64,000 nucleotides of DNA from Ulva prolifera (taxonomy: Eukaryota > Chlorophyta > Ulvophyceae > Ulvales > Ulvaceae), in contig CM041199.1 of the NCBI GenBank assembly GCA_023078555.1, forward strand, positions 1,674,001 through 1,738,000, given 5' to 3'. This document shows positions 1 to 10,475 of this stretch, in pieces. The notes beneath the pieces were generated by a model. That model saw only the letters and a program-made list of their open reading frames with translations. It searched no databases and was not told where the DNA came from. Both the position numbers and the translations under genes were made by a program. Position 1 is the stretch's first letter, and each line of letters begins with the position of its first letter.

Positions 1-8
1 GCGGGGAC

Positions 9-111
9 CTGCGGCTTGCAGCGCTCCGGCGCGAGCGCGAAGCTCGCGCAGCCGGAGCTGCACCGAACCGTGCCGCACATGCAGTTCGGGCCAAAGTGCA
101 CGACGCGGGCT
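9..111 (-). CDS. Candidate internal exon of the secretory-pathway gene
   Basis: On the minus strand a GGTGCAG acceptor at 112-118 precedes 34 codons with almost only G or C in third positions, ending in CAG followed by GTCCCC. The frame is cysteine-rich (for example CMCGTVRCSSGC), which would suit a secreted protein whose first exon is at 1024-1239. Its phase does not join directly to that exon, so another exon would be needed between them. A second frame is also open here. Low confidence. Confidence 0.3.
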
Positions 112-175
112 CTGCACCGCACGGCATGCTCTTGGTGCGCTGTCAATGCCGACGCTTGCAATGCCCAGAATCTGG

Positions 176-178
<3 letters not shown>

Positions 179-211
<33 letters not shown>

Positions 212-218
212 CGGGGGG
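179..218. repeat. Poly-G tract (33 G, one C, six G)
   Basis: A 33-base G run at 179-211, then C and six more G. It lies in an inferred intron of the minus-strand gene, so the sense strand carries C. The short frames crossing it code only for glycine or proline runs and are not genes. Confidence 0.95.
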
Positions 219-1023
219 TTCCCACGTGTGCGTGTGCGGCGATTTTCGGAGGGAGGTGGTGGCTGCACGATTGACAAAGAGGGAGAGCACTGCAAGAGGA
301 GCCCCACGGGGGTGCGGGCTGCACTGGATGGTGTGGCTAGGTGCAGGGGCAACGTCGGAGCTTGATGGCACGACTCGGTAACAGAGGAACCAGCCGGCTC
401 GACGGATGTTTGGGACCGTGCGATCTTGGGGAAAGCGGGTCATCGACAGCACCAGCGACGGCCTCGAGAGCATGTGGAAGTGGGGAGCAGCAGCTGTCCC
501 ACATCCCAGGCAGGCAGGCACTGAGAGCGCCAGACCCTGTGCGGGCAGGCGTTTCGACTCTGCGGCAGGGTCCAGCCCACACAATGGCGCCTCTTGGGCG
601 TCTGTTCGTATTGATGCAGTTGAGCCCCCCGCAGCGTCGGGTTATATGACAGACAGCAGTGATGATGGAATATCGGCGTGTGTCAGATGAAGCCACGCCA
701 CACGGGAAGCTTGGTGCGTTGCATATTAGTGCCACTCGGCGTACACATAGATGTAAATGCGTTGCCTCCTCTGACAAGTGCATACCACGATGCTCTCTTC
801 TGTTTGCTTCGTGGTCGGCTGAGATCACTTCGTCGCGACGTGGACGGCACAAGTATGAGCTCAGCTCGTTCCATGGAACAGCGACCAGTGCAGATATGCA
901 CGAACCAAACGGCACCGACAATAGTACATAACATGCTGAAAGCACTGGGCCGCAGACCAACTTGCGCGCACCACACGTCGGAGCTGGTGGACTGCGCCGT
1001 GTGCGAGCCACCGTCGGCAGCAC

Positions 1024-1239
1024 TTTGAGACGAACGGAGTCAGGACCGCACTTATCCATGAGCTCACCATACGGAGGCGCTCCATATGCAGCCAGGTGCA
1101 AGCGCAGGGTGTCGTTCTCCTTGCCCTCAGGTACCAGGACGGTGACAGGGATGTTGAAGTCGTCTACAAACTCGGCCTGCGCCTCGCGGCACAGCGCTGC
1201 AGACACCGCTGCAAGCAGCCACAAGACAGATCTCCCCAT
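1024..1239 (-). CDS. First exon of an unidentified secretory-pathway protein (partial gene)
   Basis: The ATG at 1239 opens a 72-codon exon whose product begins with a clear signal peptide: MGRSV, then a hydrophobic WLLAAVSAAL core and a small-residue site (AQA, about residue 22). The mature part starts EFVDDFNIPVTVLVPEG and looks soluble and beta-rich. The exon probably ends after VRLK at 1024, where AAA is followed by GTGCTG, the same donor variant used in NEMF. The reading frame stays open past this point into lower-quality codons, so the donor is inferred. The gene runs leftwards and most of it lies outside the window; 9-111 may be a later exon. I do not recognise the family. The protein probably enters the ER, but its role is unknown. 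Confidence 0.5.
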
Positions 1240-2954
1240 CCTTACGATGCAGTTGTAGCTGTTGGGCAGCGGAATGTGTTGACGGGGCACCCAAGACAGC
1301 GCTGCCGCTGCACAAACACAAACGTCACGGAGGCTCGGGCGATAATTTGCTCACAGAAGCAACATGCGATACATCACCAACGTGTGACTACTTTGATGCT
1401 GTGCGTTTGGGGTGGTGGTCGTGCTGGCACCTAGACCGCAAATTGTGTACCGAGCAAATGACGTGGTGGCGTGTGTATGGCGCGTGCCTGTTCGGCGAGG
1501 CTGCGTACGCAATGGCACAGGAGCACGCAACCCGCACTCCCGGCCTCTGCCCGGCGGGGTCGGTCTCTTCTGGGTGTAGCAAGCACTCACGTGAAATTAC
1601 CATAGCAGGGTCTACGTGTGGTATCCAACACGTCCGATCGATCCAGGACCGCAGACATATCCGACAATTCAGTATGCCCCTGGACGCAAGCTCACGTCGT
1701 GCTGTCACGCTCCAGCGCTCGTGCAACTGGAAGGCCAGTCTCTGAAAACACGGCCATCATCTGATGCTGCGCCAGCACTCAAAGTGGAGGCGTAGGCGTG
1801 TGTGTATCGCTGGCCGACGTGCAGCTGTATGGAGGTCCATTTGAGGATAGATTGCGTCTGTAGAAGACCATGCATATGTCAGCATGCATACAGCAGCGGC
1901 GGTCTGTCACGACAGGGTTGCTCAATCGGGTGACTCATGCATGCACATGGCCCCTTGGCCGCGGCATGCTCTACCATCCCAACCGGCTGCATGCCGCGAG
2001 CTAATCTTGAAGCGCAGGGTGGTTGGCGTGTGTGTGTTACAAGGACAAAAGCGGCGTGCAGCTCGGAAGCAGCCCCCCAAGCCAGTATAATGCACCCAAG
2101 CCACCGCAGGTGCAAGCAGAACTCTGAACGCCCACACCGTGGTGATTGTAGTGTGCTGAATGAGTGGCGTCATGGAACACATGCCGTCCTGCGCCAGCTT
2201 TCCATTGCAACTTCATCGGCACGCAAGCAGCCGGACGCTGCGAGGCCCGGGGGTGCATCACTGCATCACTGCATGCTCTGCTGCAGCGATTCAAATCCCG
2301 GTTCCCCTGATCATGTACTCCTTGCGTACTCCAAGGCGCAGCACAGTCTCAGGTTTTCACACGAATCAATCCTGTTCTGCGTTTTCTCTGGACGTCCCAG
2401 GCCTCCCCTGCAGCCACGTCCAGCAATGCTGGATCGAATATGCAGCCTTCTGATCTGCTGCGAAGAGGATCCTGGTAGGAAACCGACTTGAATTTGGGGA
2501 GGGGGGGGTAACAGCCTGTGGGCGCCTCGCCGCAAACACATGAATTTCAATGCACAACAGGCGCAGTGCAGCCTGGACGCCAGGCACCGAGGGGGCAGCA
2601 GGCCGGACATGTGGACGGCCTGTTACACAGATACGAGATCTATCCCCTGACACACCTGACGAACACGATTGCAGCACAGCGACAGTGTGCCAATCAAACG
2701 CGCGCGACTTGATCTTCACACACCTGGGAACTGTTGTTACACGCCTGAGAAGTGTCCAATACACGCCTAAGAAGCGTTTGGTGCACACGCGTGAGGACGC
2801 CACGACACGCGCCTCACTCAGGCACGCCTGGTCGCATGCATTGGCGCTACGCCATGCAGCGGCCCGAGCTCATGTACGCCGCCACTGATGCTTGCTGCAC
2901 GCTGGCAGACGGCTCGGCACGGGTGAACGAAGCGGCGCGGGCGGAGTGGCCTGG
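1240..2954. other. Spacer between the left-edge gene and GPHR
   Basis: About 1.7 kb with no supported exon; frames of up to 184 codons lack family resemblance and consensus splice sites. TTACA at 2737-2741 and 2623-2627 reads TGTAA on the minus strand, 3' of GPHR, and could serve as its poly(A) signal. Near-copies of ACACGCCTRAGAAG occur around 2740-2775. Confidence 0.6.
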
Positions 2955-5900
2955 CTATACGGTCGAGAAGCCTGTGACAGAGGAGGTGGAGGCGAAGCCG
3001 CTCGAGTCGAGGACGTTGGCCTGTTTGCTCCGCCAGTTCCAGTGGCACAGCCACAGGCTGGCGGAGAGGCTGACGAGCTGCACTCCGTTGAACCACCTGC
3101 ACCCGCAGCGGCACGCCCGGTCAGCACAGCAGATGGCACAGCTGCCGGCATGTGTACGTCACAGCTGAGCGACCGGAATGAACGGAAACACCGCCAAAAC
3201 CACTTGCAAGGCTGAGTTTCAATGCATGGAGTCAGTAATCTGTGGCGAAGAGGGTGCCAGTGCGCTCATGTCCGAGACGTGCGTGCGCGGCGGATGCGGT
3301 TGCTTGGTCTTCGTCGAGCTGCCAGGACCAGGAGGATGGTAGAGGACGATTACAGTGGGGGTGGCGGGGGGGCGCACCGGTGCACGGCGTCAAACTCGGA
3401 ATCCGATTCCGCGTCCTCGAGGCCGAGTGCGGCGGTGACGATGCCGCGGTGCGCGACGGGCAGCTGCGCGCGCATGAGCATCACGCTCGACACGGTGTAC
3501 GCGCACAGTAGCGCGCCCAGCAGGAGCAGCATGCGCTCCGCGGCGGCCGACGCGCGGCCGCCGCCGCCGGCCGCGGCGTCGGCGGCGCCGCCGCCGAGCA
3601 GCGCGGCGACGCCGGCGTAGACGCGGTGTAGCTGCTTGAGGAAGGCGCGCAGGGAGTTGAAGGAGACGAAGCCGACGAAGAGCAGCGTGACGTACTGCCC
3701 GGCGGCCTGCAGGCGCGGTGCTGCCTCGGATCATGAAGTGCATCGGCTGGGCGCCTGTGGCAGCGTGATGCGCTGCCCGGAGGCCTGCAGGCGCGGCGCT
3801 TGCGCGCGGACAGGCTGCTTCATATCAACACAGAACAGGTGCGATGTCAGATATCTCGATTGTGTGAGGGCGTGGGAGCCTGCGAGGCCGTGCGGAGGGG
3901 CCGTGCGGCCCACGCACAGCTGCGCCTGGTCTGTCATTCAGATCACGGGCAACAATCCAGGAAGCATAGACGACTCGGCGTAGTACATCACGATGAGGAT
4001 GCCGAAGAACTGTTGCCGGGCTATGCAAGAATCCTGTTGCCCGACAGGTCCAAATCCCAGGCAGTGCACAGCCGCTGCATGCATGCGTGCCTGGATTCGT
4101 GCAGGCGCACACAGCCAGATGCACTCGCACACATACGCGCCGCAAATCACAAATGCGCACACGCATGTGGGGAGGCAGGAGGCAGCCCAGAGGCTGGCGG
4201 ACCTGCGTGTTGACATGGACGGCCCCTCCGGAGGTGACGCGGAGCAGGAGGCTGAGGGCGCGGGAGGCCGGGTCGCTGGAAAAGTCCTCCCCGAAGACGG
4301 CGGCCTTGGCACACAGCAGCATCTTGATCACACAGTAAGCCGCGAGGATGTAGCCGAGCACGTTCATCAGCCGCCCCAGCAACGTGCCCGCCGCCTGCGT
4401 GCATGCATGCAGGCTTGTGCGGAGCCCCAGACAGCGAGACCTGATGAGCAGGGGAGCACCTTCTCTTTCCGAAGATCTTCGCAGAGGGGAGTGTGCTGCT
4501 ATAGCAGGCGCTGCGAAGACCGGGATATCACCAGTGCTTTACGTCTGGATTGTTTCCTGGCGGGAAAACCGACGGCTCGCTCCGCTCGCCGTCGGGATTG
4601 TGCCAAAGTTTCCGAATTCTGGCGGGAGTACGTTTGGCTTGCATCGCAAGACCCCTCGCGTTGTCGGGAAAACCGACGGCTCGCTTCGCTGGCCGTCGGT
4701 AATTCGCCGCTTCTTTCATAATTTGTTGGGAAACCGATCGGTATGTAGAGCACTGGATATCACGCGGCGGCAGTCCTGACAGTCAGGCCGAGTTACGAGG
4801 TGGGAGCCCTCGAACGGACGCAAGCGACATGAAGGCGTGAAGCAGTGGCCAAGATTCGAGCAGTGCTGGCTGCCTGTCAGGCGGAGGCCCCTGCGGCCGC
4901 AGCTGCACCATCGTGAATACATGCGACGACACGAAACCCGGCCGAGCAAATGCCGCTCGCCGGCATCAAGCCGCCCATGCTGGGTGTGGCCGTGGCAGCG
5001 CAGAGCATGCACGTAGTAACATCAACGACACCGTTTTCGCGGAAAGTGATGCAGGATGCATCGAAGCCCCCTACCCCCGCGCACCATTTCGCGCTCGCGC
5101 TCCGCCACCATCTCCGCGACGTCTCCGGCCAGGGTCGCCTCCATGACCTGCAGCGTGGCCGCGCTCTCTCGGAGGTCGTCGCCGCCGGAGCCACCGCCGC
5201 CGGGCAGGGTGCTCGACAGCCGCGCGAGTCCGGCGCCCCACCAGCCGGAGCCCCCCGCCGCGGCGCCGCCAGACTGGCGCGCCTGGAACGCCTGCTCGTC
5301 AAGCAGCCGCGCTCGCGAGAGCTTGTCCTCCACCTGTGGCCATGCTGAACCGCTCGCTGACGTCAGCTGAGAAGTTCACTCCATCGTGCAGGTGCACACT
5401 CTGACACATGTACACATTCTGGTTGAGCACCGCAAGGCATGAACAAGGCATGAACGGTGTCTGGGGTGGCGTTCCGACAGCTGCTGCAGGATACTACACT
5501 GGGGATTACGGCACCGGGGCTCATGGCTTTGCAGCCAGGCCTCGCCCATCATTGCACAACGCTGTCAGCGGCCACCGGACCTTCTGCGGGCGTCTGCTGG
5601 CAGCGACGACGCCGCATGCCCTAACAAGTCAACTCAGTCACCCCATATCGCACTGCTGCAGTCCCGTATATGACAGGTCATCGTTCGCGCAGAGATCGGC
5701 GGCTGTGGCCTGCTGGTGCCACATGCGCTTGTGTGGTACGAGACGTACGATGGCAGCAAGGACATCCACACCAACAACCCATCGCTCCCAGACCAGCACA
5801 CTGGCGCAGCGCACTTGCAGAGCTGTGCGGGGCAGCAAGAGGGGTCCCGGGGCAGATATGGCCCCCTGCGCTTCCCCGTGTGGTGGCCACACCTGCTCGC

Positions 5901-7053
5901 GGATGAGCTGCAGCTGTGTCTGCAGCGCCTTGATCTCCTGCGGGTTGACCGGCACGACAAACGCGCGCAGCACGCTGTACGGGAAGGCGACGGTGCCGAA
6001 CCCCGCGAGGGTTGCGATGAAGCACACGCCGAGGACGCCGGTGCGCAGCACCGCGACGCGCAGGCTGAACAGGCCCTCCGCCGGCGGCTCCGGCACCCCC
6101 GGCCACGCCGGCAGCAGCCGCTGCAGCGTGTAGATGAGCAGGAGCTGCGAGGCGGTCGTGGCGAAGGTGGCGTGGCGGCGTGAGAGCATGCTGCGGAAGA
6201 GGCCGTACGCCTGGTAGCTGCAGCAGGCAGGAGGGGGTTGGGGGTGTGGCCGGTGGTGAGGTGGCCGTGGGTGGTGAGGGCTGCAGGCCTGTTGCGGCAG
6301 CAGACGAGCACTATGAGGTACCTGCCGCGCATACGATCCAGTCCGGCGATCTTCTTCAATCGCCCCGGTGTCAGACTGCTGCGACCGGTATACAAATTTG
6401 CGAGCTTCTGCACCGTGTGAAGCTGCGAGCTGTGTTGATTGTGGTGGGTCCCATGCACTGGGATGCTTCACGAAGATGCGGTTCGTGGCAAGGGATCACA
6501 GGCGCATGGATGCGGGCGGAGAGCACCTTGGCACTGCACACAACATGAACAGCAGCAGGGCTGTGATGTGTGTCTTCAGGGCTGCTAAGCGGAAGCTGTA
6601 CGTCATGAAGTCTAGGAGCTCGAAGATGATGAGGAGGAGCGTGTTGCAGCATGCCCCAAAGATGACACAGAACAGCCTCTGAGCCCCTTGGTCTGCGAAC
6701 TTGACGACCTGAACGCGTGCAACTATTCCCTTACATCGCTCAGATGCGGTTGCGGCACGTACGCTGGCTGATCTGCGGAGGGCAGCAGCGCTGCACTGGT
6801 GCAAGGCTCTGAAGGCATCGACTCCAGTCAACCTGAGCGGCTGCAGGATTAGCTCATCCGCATCGCCATCTGCTGTTCAGTGAACACATGCAGTTGCTAC
6901 GGTAGCGTCATGATGATGCCGGGTACGCTGGCATGCCGAGCAGCTGCACACCGTTTCTATCCTGCTCGTCCTGAAGTAGTACTGGGAGAAGAACAGGCCT
7001 CCGACGCTCGAAAACGCGAAAGTCGTGAACACGACAAGCAGATGCAGCAGCAT
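2955..7053 (-). CDS. GPHR: Golgi pH regulator / GTG-type anion channel (GPR89 family)
   Basis: Multi-pass membrane protein of the GPHR/GTG family. Animal GPHR is a Golgi anion channel that supports acidification; plant GTG1/2 were first described as G-protein-coupled-like ABA receptors. Exons (minus): 7053-6952, 6708-6527, 6217-5893, 5333-5085, 4394-4203, 3706-3378, 3096-2955; 506 residues, against about 455 in human. All junctions keep phase. Diagnostic stretches in order: VGGLFFSQYYF (first membrane segment), LLLIIFELLDF, GVLGVCFIATLAGFGTVAFP (human has a close GFGAVNCPY), a coiled loop ending in EMVAERERE, LGYILAAYCVIKML, VSSVMLMRAQLPVAHR, then WFNGVQLVSLSASLWL at the C-terminus. The extra length lies mainly in a Gly/Ala-rich cytosolic loop (residues about 215-250). 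The start at 7053 is the only ATG that gives the expected N-terminal segment. Introns carry a foldback element and a duplicated acceptor. Inferred location: Golgi or ER. Confidence 0.93.
3683..3798. repeat. Direct duplication of a splice acceptor and exon start in GPHR
   Basis: About 38 bases at 3683-3720 recur at 3761-3798 with about six differences. The left copy holds the real exon 6 start (CTGCAG|GCCGCCGGGCAG, AAGQYVTL). The copy upstream in the gene would read ASGQRITL after an identical CCTGCAG acceptor, so it is a decoy or alternative acceptor. Confidence 0.75.
4520..4768. mobile_element. MITE/foldback-like element in GPHR intron 4
   Basis: Imperfect terminal inverted repeats: GATATCACCAGTGCTTTAC at 4524-4542 against the complement of 4745-4761, differing by a 2-base gap and one mismatch. 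Inside are two near-identical 35-base direct repeats (4561-4595 and 4665-4699), each a hairpin (CCGACGG...CCGTCGG). A decayed third copy starts near 4728 (GGGAAACCGATCGG). No open frame. The roughly 250-bp size, terminal repeats and intronic site suit a non-autonomous DNA transposon. No clear target-site duplication was seen. Confidence 0.5.
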
Positions 7054-7736
7054 GTTTCACTTGTGGTGAAGCATGTCAGAGTACATCTCATGAGGTGCAA
7101 CGTTCACCCGTCAATGCCGCTGCTGCTGCCTGGCATGCGTCCGGCAAAGGAGACCCCTTTAGCGAGGCGCCCATGAGCTCCACACCGCGACCACCACTGA
7201 TCAAGCATGTGTACCACAAGTGTGTCTGCGTTTGGCCTGTGCCTTCACGAAGCCTCTGTTGCATACGTCTACAAGCAAACCTGTGCCGATGCCATTCGCA
7301 AGCGGCAAGCTATACACAAGGCGGGAAAAGCTAGATACATTTCCAGCAGTGCAGTTTCCTCTGGAGTGCAGCATCTACCTTCTAGCAAAGTGCAGGAAGC
7401 GGATGCACCAACAGTGCCATGCCCATCATGCATGAGTGACAGCCCGCTGCACTGACCTGCCAAGAGACCGGGGCATAAAAGGTGACACAACTTCATGCTC
7501 TTACATCAAATTACAATGAGCCGGCAGGATGTGCACTGTAACACTGCCAATGGACTCGTTCACTCTCACATACACACACGATCAAGGCCGCTGACATTGT
7601 GGACCTGCATGTCGCCTGTGGAACAGCTACGAAAAGCGCAGTACAGCTGCGAATGGCATCCCAGATCAAATGTGAATTCAGCTGGATGACAAAGGAAGAA
7701 TCTGCACACGGAAAAATGTAAGCGCAGAGATGATCA
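7054..7736. other. Spacer between GPHR and MAPR
   Basis: 683 bases with no supported exon. On the minus strand it holds the MAPR 3' region and the GPHR promoter. TTACA at 7501-7505 and 7511-7515 (TGTAA on the minus strand) are candidate MAPR poly(A) signals. Confidence 0.6.
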
Positions 7737-8558
7737 TCAGTCACTAGATGCCAGTATCGACACAACTACTGCAGCTCCAGCTGCGACAACCCCTGCAATA
7801 CCCAGCAGTAGTGGAGCCCGGTGACCTGTAGGCTCAGGTGCATCTTCATCGGTAATCTTCATCTGTTCTTCATACTGCGACAGGTCGATACCAGAATTGG
7901 CCAAAGCGCCCGCGACACGGTATTTGCCCATGAACTTTACCTGCCAGTCTCGTAGAATCTGCTTTTTGTCTTCTGGCAGGTCATCGGTGTTGCCATTGCA
8001 GTCCTCTTCCTTGGTGGACATCAAGGCCAGCGCACGGGCACACTCCTTTCCAGCGAAAACACCATATGGCCCATCTGCACATATTCAGACACTTTGTTAC
8101 ATTGCCCATGATCAGGACATCAACAGCTCTGATTGCTACAAGAATCTGCAGCACTGCCATGGCCGACGCTCACGCAAGCTCAAGACTTGCTTGACATTGA
8201 CGGTCCAGGAACGTCATGCCTGCCAACGTATCATATCTTGATCATGAATGGTACTCTCAAGTCGTGAACAAGGTGTCATGCTGGTCTTACAGTCTGCATG
8301 CCGTGTTGAAGCGAGGCTCATATGTACAGAACTGCTTGCAGATGAATACGAGACTCTGGTACAGGGGGAAACATGGGGCAAGAAAGCGATATTGCAAGGT
8401 ATGTCATATGAGAGCTCACCTGGACCATAGAAGTCCCTGCCAGGGCTGACATCGAAAATGATACCTTTGACACAGATCAGCAACGGAAGGCTCGAATCAC
8501 TCCCGTCGTACTTCGCCAACTCATCAGGCGACAAAATCATCGCGTCCTTCTTGCCCAT
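7737..8558 (-). CDS. Membrane-associated progesterone receptor-like (cytochrome b5-like heme/steroid-binding) protein
   Basis: MAPR-family protein, a cytochrome-b5-like fold that binds heme and in other organisms supports P450 and sterol metabolism. Two exons: 8558-8420 and 8074-7737, joined in phase to give 158 residues. The b5-like domain fills residues about 5-115: ILSPDELAKYDG, then ICVKGIIFDVSPGRDFYGP, GPYGVFAGKECARALALM and FMGKYRVAG, all family hallmarks. The donor is CCAG|GTGAGC. The start is the first ATG of the exon; the upstream frame is open only from a TTG. No N-terminal membrane helix precedes the domain. Instead a hydrophobic LLLGIAGVVAAGAAVVVSIL segment lies near residue 138, five residues before the stop, so the protein looks tail-anchored, probably in the ER or an outer membrane. 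Confidence 0.92.
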
Positions 8559-8989
8559 ACTGATCGATACCGGCAAGCCACCGGAGAATTCAGCTGTGCT
8601 ACACGTGAACAATGCGCGCTACGCGATCAGCCAGTAACAGCAAACAAGCAGGCCTGCAGTGGAACCGTGCACGATAGCATTGCTGTCATTTGCAAATAAT
8701 GGTTGAACTCAGCCACAGGGGTACAGTTGCAGCCTGGCGTTGAGCACGTGTTTTGGCCTTGAGCCTGGAACTGCGGACGTGTGGGCGAGCACCACAGACA
8801 CCGTATGTCAGTCCAGTGATCCCGCTATCGCTTTCAAGCTGCCCGACGTTGTAAGCCGACAAATTTCATACTGAAATGCAGGAAGTCATTAGAAACAATG
8901 CAAAATAACTGCCCAGCCTTTGCCACGAGTTCTTGTACATTTGTTAGTTCCAGCAGCGCTGGCCGACGGATGCTCATGCCAGCCGCACG

Positions 8990-9106
8990 TTAAAGTTCCA
9001 CAATTAAATTCTGGACTTGCTGGATCAGAGCCACCTTCGCATCGATCGTCGTCGTGAGTTGCATCTCACTGCTGGCATGGAAGCTGTTCATCAGGGCATC
9101 ATCTCC
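8990..9106 (-). CDS. Terminal exon of an unidentified small gene
   Basis: After a CCCCCAG acceptor (9107-9112), 38 codons and a TAA encode an amphipathic stretch: GDDALMNSFHASSEMQL, then TTTIDAKVALIQQVQNLIVEL. The heptad-like spacing of L, I and V suggests a short coiled coil, as in small subunits of larger complexes. It sits between MAPR and the EF-hand gene and fits neither. I could not place upstream exons; a candidate in 9223-9590 (around HHDQMVLEATQHPVGSLLAQ) is unproven. No family call. Confidence 0.4.
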   Translation of the reverse strand, partial: GDDALMNSFHASSEMQLTTTIDAKVALIQQVQNLIVEL

Positions 9107-10475
9107 CTGGGGGCACCGTTTGCAGAGAAGGACCAGAGACAATGTTCACATGGTTGCACAGAGACACAGAGACTACGTGCACCACTCTGAGTGACGCGGT
9201 CACTCTCTTCCCACAGTACTGCTTAGTGCTCATGCCGCCTCTGCAAACAATTCAGCCATCCATGCGTCACGTTGACTGGAACATGCAGCAAGCACCGTAG
9301 ATGTCTACTTCCTTGGCAAAGCGATGCGGTATGCATCACATACAGGTGGAATAGGTACCTCCTGCACAAGGAGACGCGTTGGCACTGGGCGAGCAGCGAT
9401 CCCACAGGATGCTGAGTCGCCTCCAATACCATCTGGTCATGATGTTTGCAAGCGTGTCGAAGCATGCCACAAATGAAACAAATAGGGCACGACGCTTCTG
9501 TCTTCCCATTCCATTCCCATGCCCATGTGCAGCTTTGGTCAACATGCAGTTGAAATTTCGATCTCTAGGAGCCCAATCGCCTGACATTTGATTCTACCGT
9601 TCTGGTCTCCGTCCAGTCAGGGCATATTGTACTTTTTTGGTTGGCCATGTAGCACCTTGGGCACTATACAGCCGGCTACGCCAGGGCCGGTGCTGAGTTC
9701 AGACAGTCAGCCTGATGACGGCCGGCTGCCTGGCTGAGCTAGGAGCCGGCCGTCATCAGGTAAATAGCCAGCTGCGCGCTGCCACAAACGCTGATGCTGC
9801 AGCGGGTCCCTGCCTGCTTGTTCTTTGCCAGCGGTTGCCGCTTGCGATTGCAGCCTAGTGAAAGCGCTGATCCCGTCGTTGCGTCACCCAGGCAGAGGCC
9901 GGTGTGCATGTATGGCTACTTCGGTTGCGCTGCATGATCTTGTCCCTTTGTGGGTGGACTGAGGAATGGGTCTTGCCTGCATTTTCGATGCTACTGTGGG
10001 TATCTGCACACCGTGTAGTTGGCGCATTGGGTATGGCAAGTACACAATGGCCGAGTGATGAGGCGCTTTGGTGGCCCTCCGCTGTGCTGTCACAGGCCTC
10101 AGCAACAGATCCGATAGTGCGGCTTCCAAGCACAAGTAGATCCCAAGATTACCCAGGCACGGCACACAAAGCTTTTATGTCGTGTCTGGACCGTTAAGTA
10201 TGCTAAGTGCACTCATTGCTGCCTTCCATTACAACATCAGGACGGCGTCCTGTTCCTGCCGTGGCCTTGATTGTAAGTTCCAATAAATCGTCCAGATCGA
10301 ACGCCCAAGGCCTGTTCCACCAAAGTAGCTGCACATGACTTCGAGAAGAGGCGCCAGATACCAGACATCAGACCGCGCGTGCATGCCAACAAACTATTCA
10401 TTTCCCAGCTACTAGATGATATGTTTGGTGTACTTGCTCGGTACATCTAGAAATCGGTTGATTGTAAACCTCATT
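9107..10475. other. Spacer upstream of the orphan exon, 3' of the EF-hand gene
   Basis: Apart from the hairpin at 9711-9760 I see no supported exon. A minus-strand frame ending near 10237 starts MNSLLACTRGLMSGIWRLF and looks like an organelle presequence, but no donor follows it. TTACA at 10229-10233 (minus TGTAA) could end the EF-hand transcript. Confidence 0.4.
9711..9760. repeat. Perfect 17-bp inverted repeat (hairpin)
   Basis: CCTGATGACGGCCGGCT at 9711-9727 is exactly complementary to AGCCGGCCGTCATCAGG at 9744-9760, with a 16-base loop. A related GCCGGC word occurs at 9691-9696. It lies in a spacer with no supported exon. Confidence 0.9.

Noticed and set aside
16-381. Plus-strand frames crossing the poly-G tract
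   Set aside because: Coding is dominated by a glycine run from the homopolymer; the region is an intron of the minus-strand gene.
2284-2310. tRNA-like word GATTCAAATCCC
   Set aside because: Resembles a B box, but the flanking bases cannot form a T stem and no matching A box or acceptor stem is present.
9711-9760. Rho-independent bacterial terminator
   Set aside because: The hairpin is strong but no T run follows, and the genome is eukaryotic.
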